A stretch of DNA of 64,000 nt, taken from positions 2,480,001-2,544,000 of the forward strand of contig NZ_CP117782.1 of assembly GCF_028657905.1 (NCBI RefSeq). Reading direction: 5' to 3'. Below the pieces are notes generated by a model. That model saw nothing but the letters and a program-made list of their open reading frames with translations. It did no database searches and had not been told where the DNA came from. Shown piece by piece: positions 34,420 to 44,607 of the stretch; the first letter of the stretch is position 1, and every line of letters begins with the position of its first letter. The stretch is from Burkholderia sp. FERM BP-3421 (GTDB taxonomy: Bacteria > Pseudomonadota > Gammaproteobacteria > Burkholderiales > Burkholderiaceae). Both the position numbers and the translations under genes were made by a program.

Positions 34420-34582
34420 GCCCGCCCGCGCACCGGTAAACCGCGTACTTCCGCTCGCGAGACGGACGTTTTTGTAACTGTCTGTAAGGTGACGAACAGA
34501 AGCGCCGCGGCCGCGATGGTCTACTAGCTCATCGGTTGGGTATGCAATCGGGTATTGCCCGCCGATCCGGAGACCATCTCCC

Positions 34583-34849
34583 ATGCCGGAGCGCCAGGTG
34601 AACAACGAGCTCAGAACCATCATCAAGGATGTCGCGCACCTCGAGGTGCCGATCGATACAGTCGCCAACGGCGACGATCTGTACGAAGCAGGGCTGTCAT
34701 CGCTGAATACCATTCAGCTGCTGCTCGCGATCGAACATCATTTCAACATCGAAGTGCCGGACGACATGCTGAACCGTCAGCTGTTCCAGAGCATCGATTC
34801 ACTCGCCGGAGCCGTCACGCAGTTGCAGCGTGCCGCGCAATCCGCATGA
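34583..34849 (+). CDS. Acyl/aminoacyl carrier protein
   Basis: An 88-residue four-helix carrier protein. The 4'-phosphopantetheine attachment serine is Ser40 in LYEAGLSSLNTIQLLL, where S-S-L replaces the usual D-S-L. The remainder (IEHHFNIEVPDDMLN, FQSIDSLAGAV) is typical. It is first in a six-gene operon and its stop overlaps the next start (ATGA at 34846-34849). The next-but-one gene encodes an amino acid:carrier-protein ligase, so this is probably its partner and carries an amino acid thioester. A role in fatty-acid synthesis is unlikely because it differs strongly from housekeeping AcpP. Confidence 0.92.
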   Translation: MPERQVNNELRTIIKDVAHLEVPIDTVANGDDLYEAGLSSLNTIQLLLAIEHHFNIEVPDDMLNRQLFQSIDSLAGAVTQLQRAAQSA

Positions 34850-36060
34850 AGCGCTTCGATGCCGAGGCCGGCCCCGGCTTCGCCGCCGCCGATGCCACCG
34901 ACGACCATGCGCTCGACGACGCCGCGCGGCGCGTCGCGCAGGTCGCCGCCCAGTTCGCGGACGACGTCGATCGCGCCGCGCGCTTTCCCGGCGAGGCCCT
35001 CGACGCGATGCGCGAGCATCTGTTGCTCGGCGCGATGGTGCCGCGCGATCTGGGCGGGCGCGGTGCGTCGCTGGCCGCGGTCGCGTCGGCGTGCCGCATC
35101 ATCGGCCATGCCTGCTCCTCGGCCGCGATGATCTTCGCGATGCACCAGATCCAGGTCGCCTGCATCGTCGAACATGCGCTGTCGGACAGCTGGTATCGCC
35201 AGTTCCTCCGGCAGCTCACGCAGCGCGAGTGGCTGCTCGCGTCGGCGACCTCGGAGGACCAGGTCGGCGGCAACCTGCGCAACAGCCATTGCGCGATCGA
35301 GATGCGCGAGGGCAGCTTCACGCTGCACAAGCTGGCGCCGACCATCTCCTACGGCGCGCACGCCGATGCGATCCTCGCGACCGCGCGGCGCGACGCGAAC
35401 GCGCCCTCGTCCGAGCAGGTGCTCGTCACGCTGCTCAAGGAAGACACCACGCTCACGCCGCGCAGCGGCTGGGACACGTTCGGCATGCGCGGCACCTGCA
35501 GCGAGGGTTTCGCCCTCGACGCGCGCGGCCACGCCGAGCAGATCTTCCCGGCCCTGTTCGCGGAGATCGCCGAGCAGACCATGGTGCCGACCTCGCACAT
35601 CCTGTGGGCCGCCGTGTGGGCGGGCATCGCAGGCGACGCGTTCCGGCGCGCGCATCAGTTCTTCCGCACGCAGATGCAGAAGCAGGGCAGCACACTGCCG
35701 CCGTCCGCCCGCCGGCTCGCGGAAGCGCTCGCGCTGCTGCAGGCGATCGACGCCCGCATCGAGGGCGCGCTGCGCCTGCACGGGCGCGGCATCACGCGCA
35801 GCTGGTCGGCGTCGATGGCGCACGCGGCCGAGCTGAACACGCTCAAGACCTATACGTCGTCGACCGCGCTCGAGATCGTCTCGCACGCGGCCATGATCTG
35901 CGGCATGGCGTCCTACAAGAACGGCACGCCGTACACGCTGGGCCGCCATATCCGCGACCTGCACTCCGCGCCGCTGATGATCAGCAACGACCGTATCGAG
36001 GCCAACACGGCCAACCTTTTGCTCGCGCTGCGCCCCGCTTCGCTGGAGAGAGATTCGTGA
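34846..36060 (+). CDS. Acyl-CoA dehydrogenase-like flavoprotein
   Basis: A 404-residue protein of the acyl-CoA dehydrogenase superfamily. The N-terminal helical domain (VPRDLGGRGASLAAVASACRIIGHACSSAAMIFAMH), central beta domain (WLLASATSEDQVGGN, WDTFGMRGTCSEGF) and C-terminal helical domain (TYTSSTALEIVSHAAMICGM) are present, so FAD binding is likely. By eye, the position of the usual catalytic glutamate near the C-terminus (IYEGT in typical enzymes) reads MISNDRIEANTA here (about residues 378-388), so classic alpha-beta dehydrogenation may not occur in the usual way. Translationally coupled to the carrier protein before it and the ligase after it. A substrate attached to the carrier protein is the natural inference. 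Confidence 0.88.
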   Translation: MKRFDAEAGPGFAAADATDDHALDDAARRVAQVAAQFADDVDRAARFPGEALDAMREHLLLGAMVPRDLGGRGASLAAVASACRIIGHACSSAAMIFAMHQIQVACIVEHALSDSWYRQFLRQLTQREWLLASATSEDQVGGNLRNSHCAIEMREGSFTLHKLAPTISYGAHADAILATARRDANAPSSEQVLVTLLKEDTTLTPRSGWDTFGMRGTCSEGFALDARGHAEQIFPALFAEIAEQTMVPTSHILWAAVWAGIAGDAFRRAHQFFRTQMQKQGSTLPPSARRLAEALALLQAIDARIEGALRLHGRGITRSWSASMAHAAELNTLKTYTSSTALEIVSHAAMICGMASYKNGTPYTLGRHIRDLHSAPLMISNDRIEANTANLLLALRPASLERDS

Positions 36061-37022
36061 ACGACATGACCATCCCCGCCGCGCCGGCCGCCGCCGCCGC
36101 CATCGACCGCGACGGCGTCAACCCGCTGCGCGACGAACTCGTCGCCGCCGGCCTGCTGATTCCCACCGGCGTGCAGGGCCTGTTCGGCCGCAGCGAACGC
36201 TTCGAGCGCGTGGTCGAGGGGCTCGACGCCTATATCTCGCGCCTCGGTGCGGACCAGCACGCCGAAGTGATGCGCTTCCCGCCCGCGATGAGCCGCCCCG
36301 AGTTCGAGCGCAGCGAATACCTGAAGAGCTTCCCGCAGCTCGCCGGCACCGTGCACAGCTTCTGCGGCGACGAACACGCGCAGCAGCGCGTGCTGCAATG
36401 CCTCGATCGCGGCGAAGACTGGACGGCCGACCAGAAGCCGACCTATGTCGTGATGACGCCGGCCGCCTGCTATCCGGTCTATCCGGTGATCGCGCAGCGC
36501 GGCCCGCTGCCGGCCGACGGCCGCATCGTCGACGTGTTCTCGTACTGCTTCCGCCACGAGCCGTCGCTCGACCCGACCCGCATGCAGTTGTTCCGGATGC
36601 GCGAGTACATCCGCATCGGCACGCCCGAGCAGATCCTCGCGTTCCGCGAGGACTGGATCGCGCGCGGCACGCGCATGATCGACGCGCTGCAGCTGCCGAA
36701 CAGCATCGACCTCGCGAACGACCCGTTCTTCGGGCGCGGCGGCAAGATCGTCGCGAGCAGCCAGCGCGAGCAGAACCTCAAGTTCGAGCTGCTGATCCCG
36801 ATCGAGCACGACGGCCGCCTGACCGCCTGCCTGAGCTTCAACTACCACATGGACCACTTCGGCCTGCTGTGGGGCATCAAGACCGACGCGAAGGCGGTCG
36901 CCCACACCGGCTGCGTCGGCTTCGGCCTCGAGCGCCTGACGCTCGGCCTGTTCCGCCATCACGGCTTCGATCTCGACCGGTGGCCGCAGTCCGTGCGCGA
37001 CACGCTGTGGGGCGCGCAATGA
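36057..37022 (+). CDS. Amino acid:[carrier protein] ligase (class II aminoacyl-tRNA-synthetase homolog)
   Basis: A 321-residue truncated class II synthetase related to atypical seryl-tRNA synthetases. Such enzymes, first shown in Bradyrhizobium and Agrobacterium, activate glycine or alanine with ATP and load it on a carrier protein instead of tRNA. Motif 2 (FSYCFRHEPS, Arg166) and motif 3 (VGFGLERLTLGLF, Arg293) are intact. The zinc ligands fit Cys138 (TPAACYPVY), Glu183 (FRMREYIRIG) and Cys286 (AHTGCVGFG), at the spacing I recall for the Bradyrhizobium enzyme. No tRNA-binding domain is present. The GTG at 36057 overlaps the preceding stop (GTGA) and has GGAGAG upstream; ATG 36066 is the alternative. 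Confidence 0.9.
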   Translation: MNDMTIPAAPAAAAAIDRDGVNPLRDELVAAGLLIPTGVQGLFGRSERFERVVEGLDAYISRLGADQHAEVMRFPPAMSRPEFERSEYLKSFPQLAGTVHSFCGDEHAQQRVLQCLDRGEDWTADQKPTYVVMTPAACYPVYPVIAQRGPLPADGRIVDVFSYCFRHEPSLDPTRMQLFRMREYIRIGTPEQILAFREDWIARGTRMIDALQLPNSIDLANDPFFGRGGKIVASSQREQNLKFELLIPIEHDGRLTACLSFNYHMDHFGLLWGIKTDAKAVAHTGCVGFGLERLTLGLFRHHGFDLDRWPQSVRDTLWGAQ

Positions 37023-38083
37023 TTCGGGGCGCGCTCGATGCGCTGCCGGGCGCACCGCCCGGCGACGCGTTCGCCGATATCCGGCACCGCGCGCGCCACT
37101 ATCGCCCGCATCCGCTGCACGGCCCGCAGATGGTCTGGAAACAGAGCAACTGCTATGTCGACCTGTGGATCGAGGTGCTGGGCTGGTGGGGGCTGAATCC
37201 GTATGCGGCGCTGCCGTTCACGGTCGGGCTCGACTTCGAGGGCGACCAGTTCACGTTCTTCAAGTTTCCGTTGGAGGACCTGGAGACGCTGTACGGCATC
37301 GTCGTGCAGGAGCATGCGATCTTCGAGTCGGTCGACGTCCACGTCGAGCGGCAGGTCGCGCGCGGCAACCTGATGCTGGTCGAGGTCGACGCATGGCATC
37401 TGCCGGACACGCGCGGCGCGACCTACCAGGCCGAGCACGCCAAGACCACGATCGGCATCGACGCGATCGATCGCGCGCAACGTCAGATCGGCTATTTCCA
37501 CAACAACGGCTACTACCTTGCCGAGGGCGCGGATTACGACGGCCTGTTCGACGCCTCGTCGCCCGCCCGCCTGTTGCCTTACGTCGAACGCGCGGCGCGG
37601 CGCTTCGACCCGCTGCCGGAACGCGCGCTGTGCGACGCGTCGCTGGAACTGCTCGCGTGGCACCTGAAGCGGCGTCCCGCGCACAATCCGATCACGGCGT
37701 TCCGTCGCCAGTTCGCGATCGACGCGCATGCGATCGCCACGCGACCGCTCGGCTATTTCCACGCGTACTCGTTCAACACGGTGCGCCAGCTCGGCGCGAA
37801 CTTCGAGCTGCTGGGCCGCTACCTGCGCTGGCTGGAGGCGAGCGGCTGCGGCGGGCCGTTCGAGTCGATGGTCGCGACCTGCGACACGATCGCCTCGGAA
37901 TCGATGGTCCTCGAATTCCGGCTCGCCCGCGCCAGCGCGCGCGGCAAGGTGGAGCGCGGCGACAGCAGCCTCGACATCCTCGAGCGCGCGTACGCGACGC
38001 TCGTCGACCAGCTCGGCGCGCTCACGCCGCCGTCGCGACACGACGCCGCGTCGCCGGCCGGGATCACCACGGCAACGCAATGA
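37019..38083 (+). CDS. DUF1839 family protein
   Basis: A 354-residue protein of the DUF1839 family, function unknown. Recognisable features include MVWKQSNCYVDLWIEVLGWWGLNP, FEGDQFTFFKFPLEDLETLYGI, TTIGIDAID and YFHNNGYYLAEGADYDGLF. Cys and His residues in the first half could be catalytic but no known motif is seen. The ATGA junctions on both sides (37019-37022 and 38080-38083) tie it to the ligase before and the GH2-like gene after. DUF1839 genes next to amino acid:carrier-protein ligases are, to my knowledge, a recurrent pairing, so it may take the aminoacyl group from the carrier protein. That is inference. Confidence 0.85.
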   Translation: MIRGALDALPGAPPGDAFADIRHRARHYRPHPLHGPQMVWKQSNCYVDLWIEVLGWWGLNPYAALPFTVGLDFEGDQFTFFKFPLEDLETLYGIVVQEHAIFESVDVHVERQVARGNLMLVEVDAWHLPDTRGATYQAEHAKTTIGIDAIDRAQRQIGYFHNNGYYLAEGADYDGLFDASSPARLLPYVERAARRFDPLPERALCDASLELLAWHLKRRPAHNPITAFRRQFAIDAHAIATRPLGYFHAYSFNTVRQLGANFELLGRYLRWLEASGCGGPFESMVATCDTIASESMVLEFRLARASARGKVERGDSSLDILERAYATLVDQLGALTPPSRHDAASPAGITTATQ

Positions 38084-40617
38084 CCGCGGCGCCGGACAGC
38101 CTGGCGCGACTCGACGCCGGATGGACCCTCTGCGCGACGCCCGCGGGCGCGATCGACCGGCCTGAGCGCCTGCCCGACACCGGCTGGTGCGAGGCGCGCG
38201 TGCCCGGCACGGTCGCGCAGGCGCTCGCCGCCGCGGGCCGCTTCGATCCGGCCGCGCCGTATCCGCTCGGCGAATCCGACTACTGGTATCGCCTCGCGCT
38301 GCCGGGACGCGGCGCGCGCCGGCTGCGCCTGAACGGCCTCGCGACCCTCGCCGAGGTCTGGCTCGACGGCAAACGGCTGCTGTGCTCGACCAGCATGTTC
38401 ATCGCGCACGAGCAGGACATCGTGCTGAACGACGCGAGCGTGCTGCATCTGTGCTTCCGCTCGCTCAAGCGGCATCTCGATACCGAGCCGTCGCCCGGCC
38501 GCGCGCGCTGGCGCACCCGGCTCGCCGAACCCGCCGGCCTGCGCGCGGTGCGCACCACCCTGCTCGGCCGCATGCCGGGCTGGTTCCCGGCCATCGAGCC
38601 GATCGGTCCGTGGCGCGCGATCGAGCTGATCGATCCGGCCGCCGGCCTCGCGGTGCTGCGTCATACGCTGCATGCGCGCGTCGACGGTCGCGACGGCCGG
38701 CTCGACGCCACGCTCGAATTCAGCGCGCCGCTCGCGCCGGGCGACGACGCGCGGCTCGTCTGCGGCGCGCACGCGGTATCGCTCGAACGCACCGGCCCGC
38801 GCACCGCGCGCGCCGGCCTGACCCTGCCCGAGGTCGCGCTGTGGTGGCCGCACACGCATGGCGAGCCCACCCTCCACACGGTCGAACTCGAACTGAACGG
38901 CACGCGGCGGCCGCTCGGCCGCACCGGCTTCCGCACGATCGCGCTGTCGCGCGGCGACGACGGCCGGGGCTTCGCCCTGTCGGTCAACGGCGTGCCGCTG
39001 TTCGCGCGCGGCGCATGCTGGTCGAGCGCCGACCCGCTCGCCCTGCACGCGCCGCCGCATGCCTACCGGCACGCGCTCGGTCTCGCGCGCGAAGCCGGCT
39101 GCAACCTGCTGCGCATCGGCGGCACCATGACCTACGAGGCCGAGGCGTTCTACGCGGCCTGCGACGAACTCGGCCTGCTGGTCTGGCAGGACTTCATGCT
39201 CGCGAACTTCGACTACCCCGCGGCCAACCCGCGCTTCGTCGACGCGCTCACCGAGGAAGCGCGCCAGTTCCTCGCGCGCCACGCCGCCAATCCATGCCTC
39301 GCCGTGCTGTGCGGCGGCAGCGAGATCGCGCAGCAGGCCGCGATGGTCGGGCTCGCGCCCGCGCAGCGCGACACGCCGCTCACGAGCGGGCTGCTCGCCG
39401 AGCAGGCCGCCGCCGGCCGCCCGGACGCGGTGTACATCGGCGATTCGCCGCACGGCGGCGTGCTGCCGTTCCTGCCGCGCGAGGGCGTGTCGCACTACTA
39501 CGGGGTCGGCGCCTACCTGCGGCCGCCCGAGGACGCGCGACGCGCCGACGTCCGTTTCGCGAGCGAATGCCTGGCATTCGCGAACGTGCCCGGCGACGCC
39601 ACGCTCGCCGCGCTGGGCCACCCGATTCCTCACAGCCCCGAATGGAAGCGCGCGGTGCCGCGGGACCGGGGCGCGTCGTGGGACTTCGACGACGTCCGCG
39701 ACCACTACCTGCACACGCTGTACGGCGTCGCGCCCGCCCAGCTGCGCGCGCGCGATCCGGACCGCTACCTCGCGCTGTCGCGCGCGGTGGTCGCCGACCT
39801 GATGGTCGCGACGCTGTCCGAATGGCGGCGCGTCGGCTCGCGCTGCGCGGGCGCGCTCGTCTGGCAATACCAGGACGTGACGCCGGGCGCGGGCTGGGGC
39901 CTCGTCGACGCGTTCGGCCGCCCGAAATCGGCGTTCCACGCACTGCGCCAGGTGTCGCAGCCGCGCCAGGTGCTGCTGACCGACGAAGGGCTGAACGGGC
40001 TCGACGCGCACCTGCTCAACGACACGCCCGAGCCGCTCGACGCGCGGCTCGAACTGGTCGCGCTGCGCGACGGGCGCACCCCGGTCGCGCGCGCGGAACG
40101 GGTCGTGCGGATCGCCCCGCACGGCGGCGTCTGCCTGTCCTCGGCGGACCTGCTCGGGCGCTTCTTCGACTTCACCTACGCGTACCGCTTCGGCCCGCGC
40201 GAACACGACTGCGTGGTCGCCTCGCTCCATCACGCCGACGGCGCGCTGCTGTCGCGCGCATTCCACTTCCCCGAGCCCGCCGCCGCGAGCGTGCTCGAAC
40301 CGCGCGACCTCGGCCTCGAAGCCGCGCTGTTGCGCGAAGACGCACGCTGGTGGGTCGAGTTGCAGACCCGCCAGCTCGCGCGCCACGTGCGGATCAGCGC
40401 GCCCGGCTGGCGCGCGCGCGACGACAGCTTCCATCTCGCGCCCGGCGCCGCGCTGCGCGTCGAACTGGTCGCAGAACCGGTCACAGAACCGGTCGACCGC
40501 TCCCCCGACGCTCACCAGGCTGCCCCGGCGGCAGACCAATGGCCGCCCGACCCGCCCGTGGTCGACGTGCGCGCCCTCAATTCCAACAAGACGATTCGCC
40601 CGAGGACACAACCATGA
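38080..40617 (+). CDS. Glycoside hydrolase family 2, beta-mannosidase-like protein
   Basis: An 845-residue GH2-type protein. The N-terminal sugar-binding domain (YWYRLALPGRGARRLRLNG, AEVWLDGKRLL) and immunoglobulin-like domain lead to a TIM barrel with GCNLLRIGGTMTYEAEAFYAACDELGLLVWQDFM-type order. The expected acid/base Glu415 lies in LCGGSEIAQQ, where relatives usually have Asn before Glu, and a candidate nucleophile is Glu496 in FASECLAF. No signal peptide is visible, so it acts in the cytoplasm unless exported by another route. Near the C-terminus is a short repeat (AEPVTEPVD). Start overlaps the DUF1839 stop. Why a cytoplasmic mannosidase-like protein sits with a carrier protein is not explained; glycosyl transfer rather than hydrolysis is possible. 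Confidence 0.85.
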   Translation: MTAAPDSLARLDAGWTLCATPAGAIDRPERLPDTGWCEARVPGTVAQALAAAGRFDPAAPYPLGESDYWYRLALPGRGARRLRLNGLATLAEVWLDGKRLLCSTSMFIAHEQDIVLNDASVLHLCFRSLKRHLDTEPSPGRARWRTRLAEPAGLRAVRTTLLGRMPGWFPAIEPIGPWRAIELIDPAAGLAVLRHTLHARVDGRDGRLDATLEFSAPLAPGDDARLVCGAHAVSLERTGPRTARAGLTLPEVALWWPHTHGEPTLHTVELELNGTRRPLGRTGFRTIALSRGDDGRGFALSVNGVPLFARGACWSSADPLALHAPPHAYRHALGLAREAGCNLLRIGGTMTYEAEAFYAACDELGLLVWQDFMLANFDYPAANPRFVDALTEEARQFLARHAANPCLAVLCGGSEIAQQAAMVGLAPAQRDTPLTSGLLAEQAAAGRPDAVYIGDSPHGGVLPFLPREGVSHYYGVGAYLRPPEDARRADVRFASECLAFANVPGDATLAALGHPIPHSPEWKRAVPRDRGASWDFDDVRDHYLHTLYGVAPAQLRARDPDRYLALSRAVVADLMVATLSEWRRVGSRCAGALVWQYQDVTPGAGWGLVDAFGRPKSAFHALRQVSQPRQVLLTDEGLNGLDAHLLNDTPEPLDARLELVALRDGRTPVARAERVVRIAPHGGVCLSSADLLGRFFDFTYAYRFGPREHDCVVASLHHADGALLSRAFHFPEPAAASVLEPRDLGLEAALLREDARWWVELQTRQLARHVRISAPGWRARDDSFHLAPGAALRVELVAEPVTEPVDRSPDAHQAAPAADQWPPDPPVVDVRALNSNKTIRPRTQP

Positions 40618-42443
40618 GACCTATCCAGTTCGATGCCTGTCTGGGATGGCTGCACGCGGGACGCACGACGCACGGCGTCGTACTGTGCGAGCCGCTCGGA
40701 CACGAGGCGCTGTGGACCCACAAGCTGGTGCGTGCGCTCGCGGAGCGGCTCGCGGCGCGCGGCCTGTGGGTGCTGCGCTTCCACTATCCGTCGAGCGGGG
40801 ATTCAGCGGGCGACGACCTCGCGCCGGGGCGCTTCGCGCGCAGCCTCGCGAGCGTGCGCGCCGCCGTGCGCGCGCTGCGCCTCTACGGTGGCGTCGACCA
40901 CGTGACGCTCGCCGGCACGCGCGCGGGCGCGGCGTTCGCGCTGCTCGCGGCCGCCTCGCCCGAGTCGGACGCGCCGCCCATCGACGCGTTCGTCGCGCTC
41001 GCGCCCATGGTGCGGGGCCGCGCCTATCTGCGCGAACTCGCGATGGTCCAGCAGCGCTGGCTGGACAGCGCGCCGCCCACGGTGCGCGCGGGCCAGCGCG
41101 ATGAACCCGGACTCAATATCCTCGGCCACCGCTATCCGGCCGATCTCGTCGACGCGCTCAAGGGCGTCGATCTCGTCGACGCGGTCGCCCGGGCGTCCAC
41201 GCTGCCGCACGCGGCGCTGCTCGTCGACACCGAATACGGCGCGAGCCCCGCGCTGCGCGACGCGTTGCGCGCGCGCGGCGTGCCGGTCGACGAACTGGGC
41301 CTCGACGGCTGGGCGGGCGCGCTGCAGGAAGGCGCGCGTTCGCGGCTGCCGCTGCGCGCGCTCGACGCGCTGGCCGGCTGGATCGCGCGCGATCTCGGCA
41401 CCTCGCCCGCGCGCGCCGCGCCGTCCATCCCCGCGGAAGCGCCGCTCGCCTGCACCGCCGACGGCGTCGCGGAACAGCTCGTGAGGATCGGCCCCGCGCG
41501 GCTCGTGGGCATGCTCTGCGAACCGGCGGAACCGACCGCCGTGCGCACCGACGTGCCGCTGCTGCTGATCCCGAATACCGCCGCGAATCCGCGCAGCGGC
41601 GACGGCCGGATCGCGGTGCGGCTGGCCCGCGCGCTCGCGCGCCAGGGCATCGCATCGCTGCGCATCGATATCGACGGGGTTGGCGACAGCGGCGCGCGCG
41701 CGCCCGACGATCAGTCGGTGGTGCTGTATTCCGAACGCACGATCGCCGACGTCGCGACCGCGGCCGACTGGTTCGCCGCGCGCGGCTGCCGGCCGGTGGT
41801 CGCGTTCGCGGTGTGCTCGGGCGCCTACGCGGCGCTGCACGCGGCCGCGCAGTCGACCTCGCTCGCCGGCGTGATCGCGATCAACCTGCCGCGCTTCATC
41901 TGGCCGCGCGGCATGACGCTCGCGGATGCGCTGCGCCAGCAGACCAACTCGGCGCGCGGCTATCTCGCCTCGGTGCGCGACTGGCGCAAGTGGCGCCAGC
42001 TGCTGCGCGAGCGCCGCGACCTGCGGCCGATCATCGGCGCGCTGCGCCGGCTTGCGCTCGCGCGCGTGCGCGTGCCGGTCGCGCGCCTCGCGGAGCGGAT
42101 CGGCGTCGAGCCGTCGCGCGACACGCCGCGCGGCCTGCTGCGCGCGCTCGCGCGGCGCGGCGTGCGCACCTGGTTCGTGTACGGGGAATATGATCCGGGC
42201 GTCGACGAGCTGCGCCGCCATTTCGGCGCACCCGCCACTGCGTTCCGGCGTGCGCCGCTTGCAGACGTGCGGCTGATTCGCGAACTCGATCACTCGGTAT
42301 ACGGCTCGGCGGCGGCGGATCGGGTGATCGAGTTTTGCATCGAGACGCTGACCGGCTGGTCGCGCCTCGCGGCGGGCTCCGCCGCGCCGGCCCAGCCGGC
42401 CGTGGGCGAGCAACGCCGCGCATCGCGCCCGGCGTCGGCCTAG
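40614..42443 (+). CDS. Fusion of two alpha/beta hydrolases resembling exosortase-A-associated hydrolases 2 and 1
   Basis: A 609-residue protein with two tandem alpha/beta hydrolase domains (about 1-265 and 285-585). The first has RFHYPSSGDSAGDD and the elbow LAGTRAGAAFALLAA, with Arg103 at the nucleophile position. The second has LRIDIDGVGDSGAR, the elbow FAVCSGAYAALHAA with Cys401 as likely nucleophile, then YGEYDPGVDEL and LDHSVYG for the acid and histidine. Elbows with Arg and with Cys are what I recall for the two separate hydrolases of exosortase-A polysaccharide loci, which are encoded in tandem. Here they are fused. ATG 40614 overlaps the preceding stop. It ends 1 bp from the convergent sigma-54 activator gene. 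Probable role: release or editing of carrier-bound acyl groups. Confidence 0.82.
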   Translation: MRPIQFDACLGWLHAGRTTHGVVLCEPLGHEALWTHKLVRALAERLAARGLWVLRFHYPSSGDSAGDDLAPGRFARSLASVRAAVRALRLYGGVDHVTLAGTRAGAAFALLAAASPESDAPPIDAFVALAPMVRGRAYLRELAMVQQRWLDSAPPTVRAGQRDEPGLNILGHRYPADLVDALKGVDLVDAVARASTLPHAALLVDTEYGASPALRDALRARGVPVDELGLDGWAGALQEGARSRLPLRALDALAGWIARDLGTSPARAAPSIPAEAPLACTADGVAEQLVRIGPARLVGMLCEPAEPTAVRTDVPLLLIPNTAANPRSGDGRIAVRLARALARQGIASLRIDIDGVGDSGARAPDDQSVVLYSERTIADVATAADWFAARGCRPVVAFAVCSGAYAALHAAAQSTSLAGVIAINLPRFIWPRGMTLADALRQQTNSARGYLASVRDWRKWRQLLRERRDLRPIIGALRRLALARVRVPVARLAERIGVEPSRDTPRGLLRALARRGVRTWFVYGEYDPGVDELRRHFGAPATAFRRAPLADVRLIRELDHSVYGSAAADRVIEFCIETLTGWSRLAAGSAAPAQPAVGEQRRASRPASA

Positions 42444-42444
42444 G

Positions 42445-43839
<1,395 letters not shown>

Positions 43840-44607
43840 TGGTGCCTCCATAATGAACTGACCTGTCTACTCCACGAATTCGACCCACGAGGGAACCGGG
43901 CTACGCCGCGTGCGCACAGGCGCGCCGACACGAAAACCTCGGAAGAATGACGACCGGCCCGACCGGGCACGGCCATGGGATGCGAAGCGACGCCCGGCGC
44001 TCGACGCTTGCCGGACACGCGCCACGCGCGCGCAAGATCCGGCTGTCCGTCCCCGTTGGTGCTCGAAGCCGGGACACGATCCGGGCTGCGCCCGTCCGGA
44101 TTGCTCGGGAGCGCGCATCAGATGCCTCGTTGGTCTCTCTGAGAGTTATTTGATTTTGCAAGGCGCACGGCTTCGCCATTGACGAGCCTCGTTGCGCCAC
44201 AGGATTTGCAGTCAGCCATGCGGAGAATCCGGGACTATCCCTGCCGACAGGCAATCAAGCCACCTCGCCCGCATCGGGTTCCGGCTCGCCGGGGACGAGC
44301 GGCCGCGATGCAAGCGAGCCGCCTCGCCAACCCGCTGCGCCTCGTATCAGGGTGGCTTTCTATTGCGTCGTGCTTATGATGTCGACTGCGGAAGTTACTG
44401 TAACATTGGCCTTCACGAGCCATTCAATTCACAACCCTGATTTGACTATCATTGACCATTGCTGATTCGATTGTGATGAATACCGTGATGCAACTCCTTT
44501 TGCGTCTGTCGATTGTGGTACGGCTTTCACGTAATAACTGTGAAGGTGTGAAACAAGTTGCACACAGGGATTAATCAGAACAAATTGGCAGGCCGCGCGG
44601 CGCGCGC
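43840..44607. other. Intergenic region upstream of the sigma-54 activator
   Basis: About 770 bp with no gene I can support. Composition falls to AT-rich in its right third (44380-44580). It contains the palindrome GTTAC-T-GTAAC (44394-44404) and a related GTAATAACTGTGAAGGTG stretch (from 44531), resembling GTAACTGTCTGTAAGG (34474-34489) before the carrier-protein operon. These may be binding sites of a locus regulator. Confidence 0.45.

Noticed and set aside
40470..40500. CAGAACCGGTC repeat near the end of the GH2-like gene as a minisatellite
   Set aside because: Only two imperfect units; too short to call variable.
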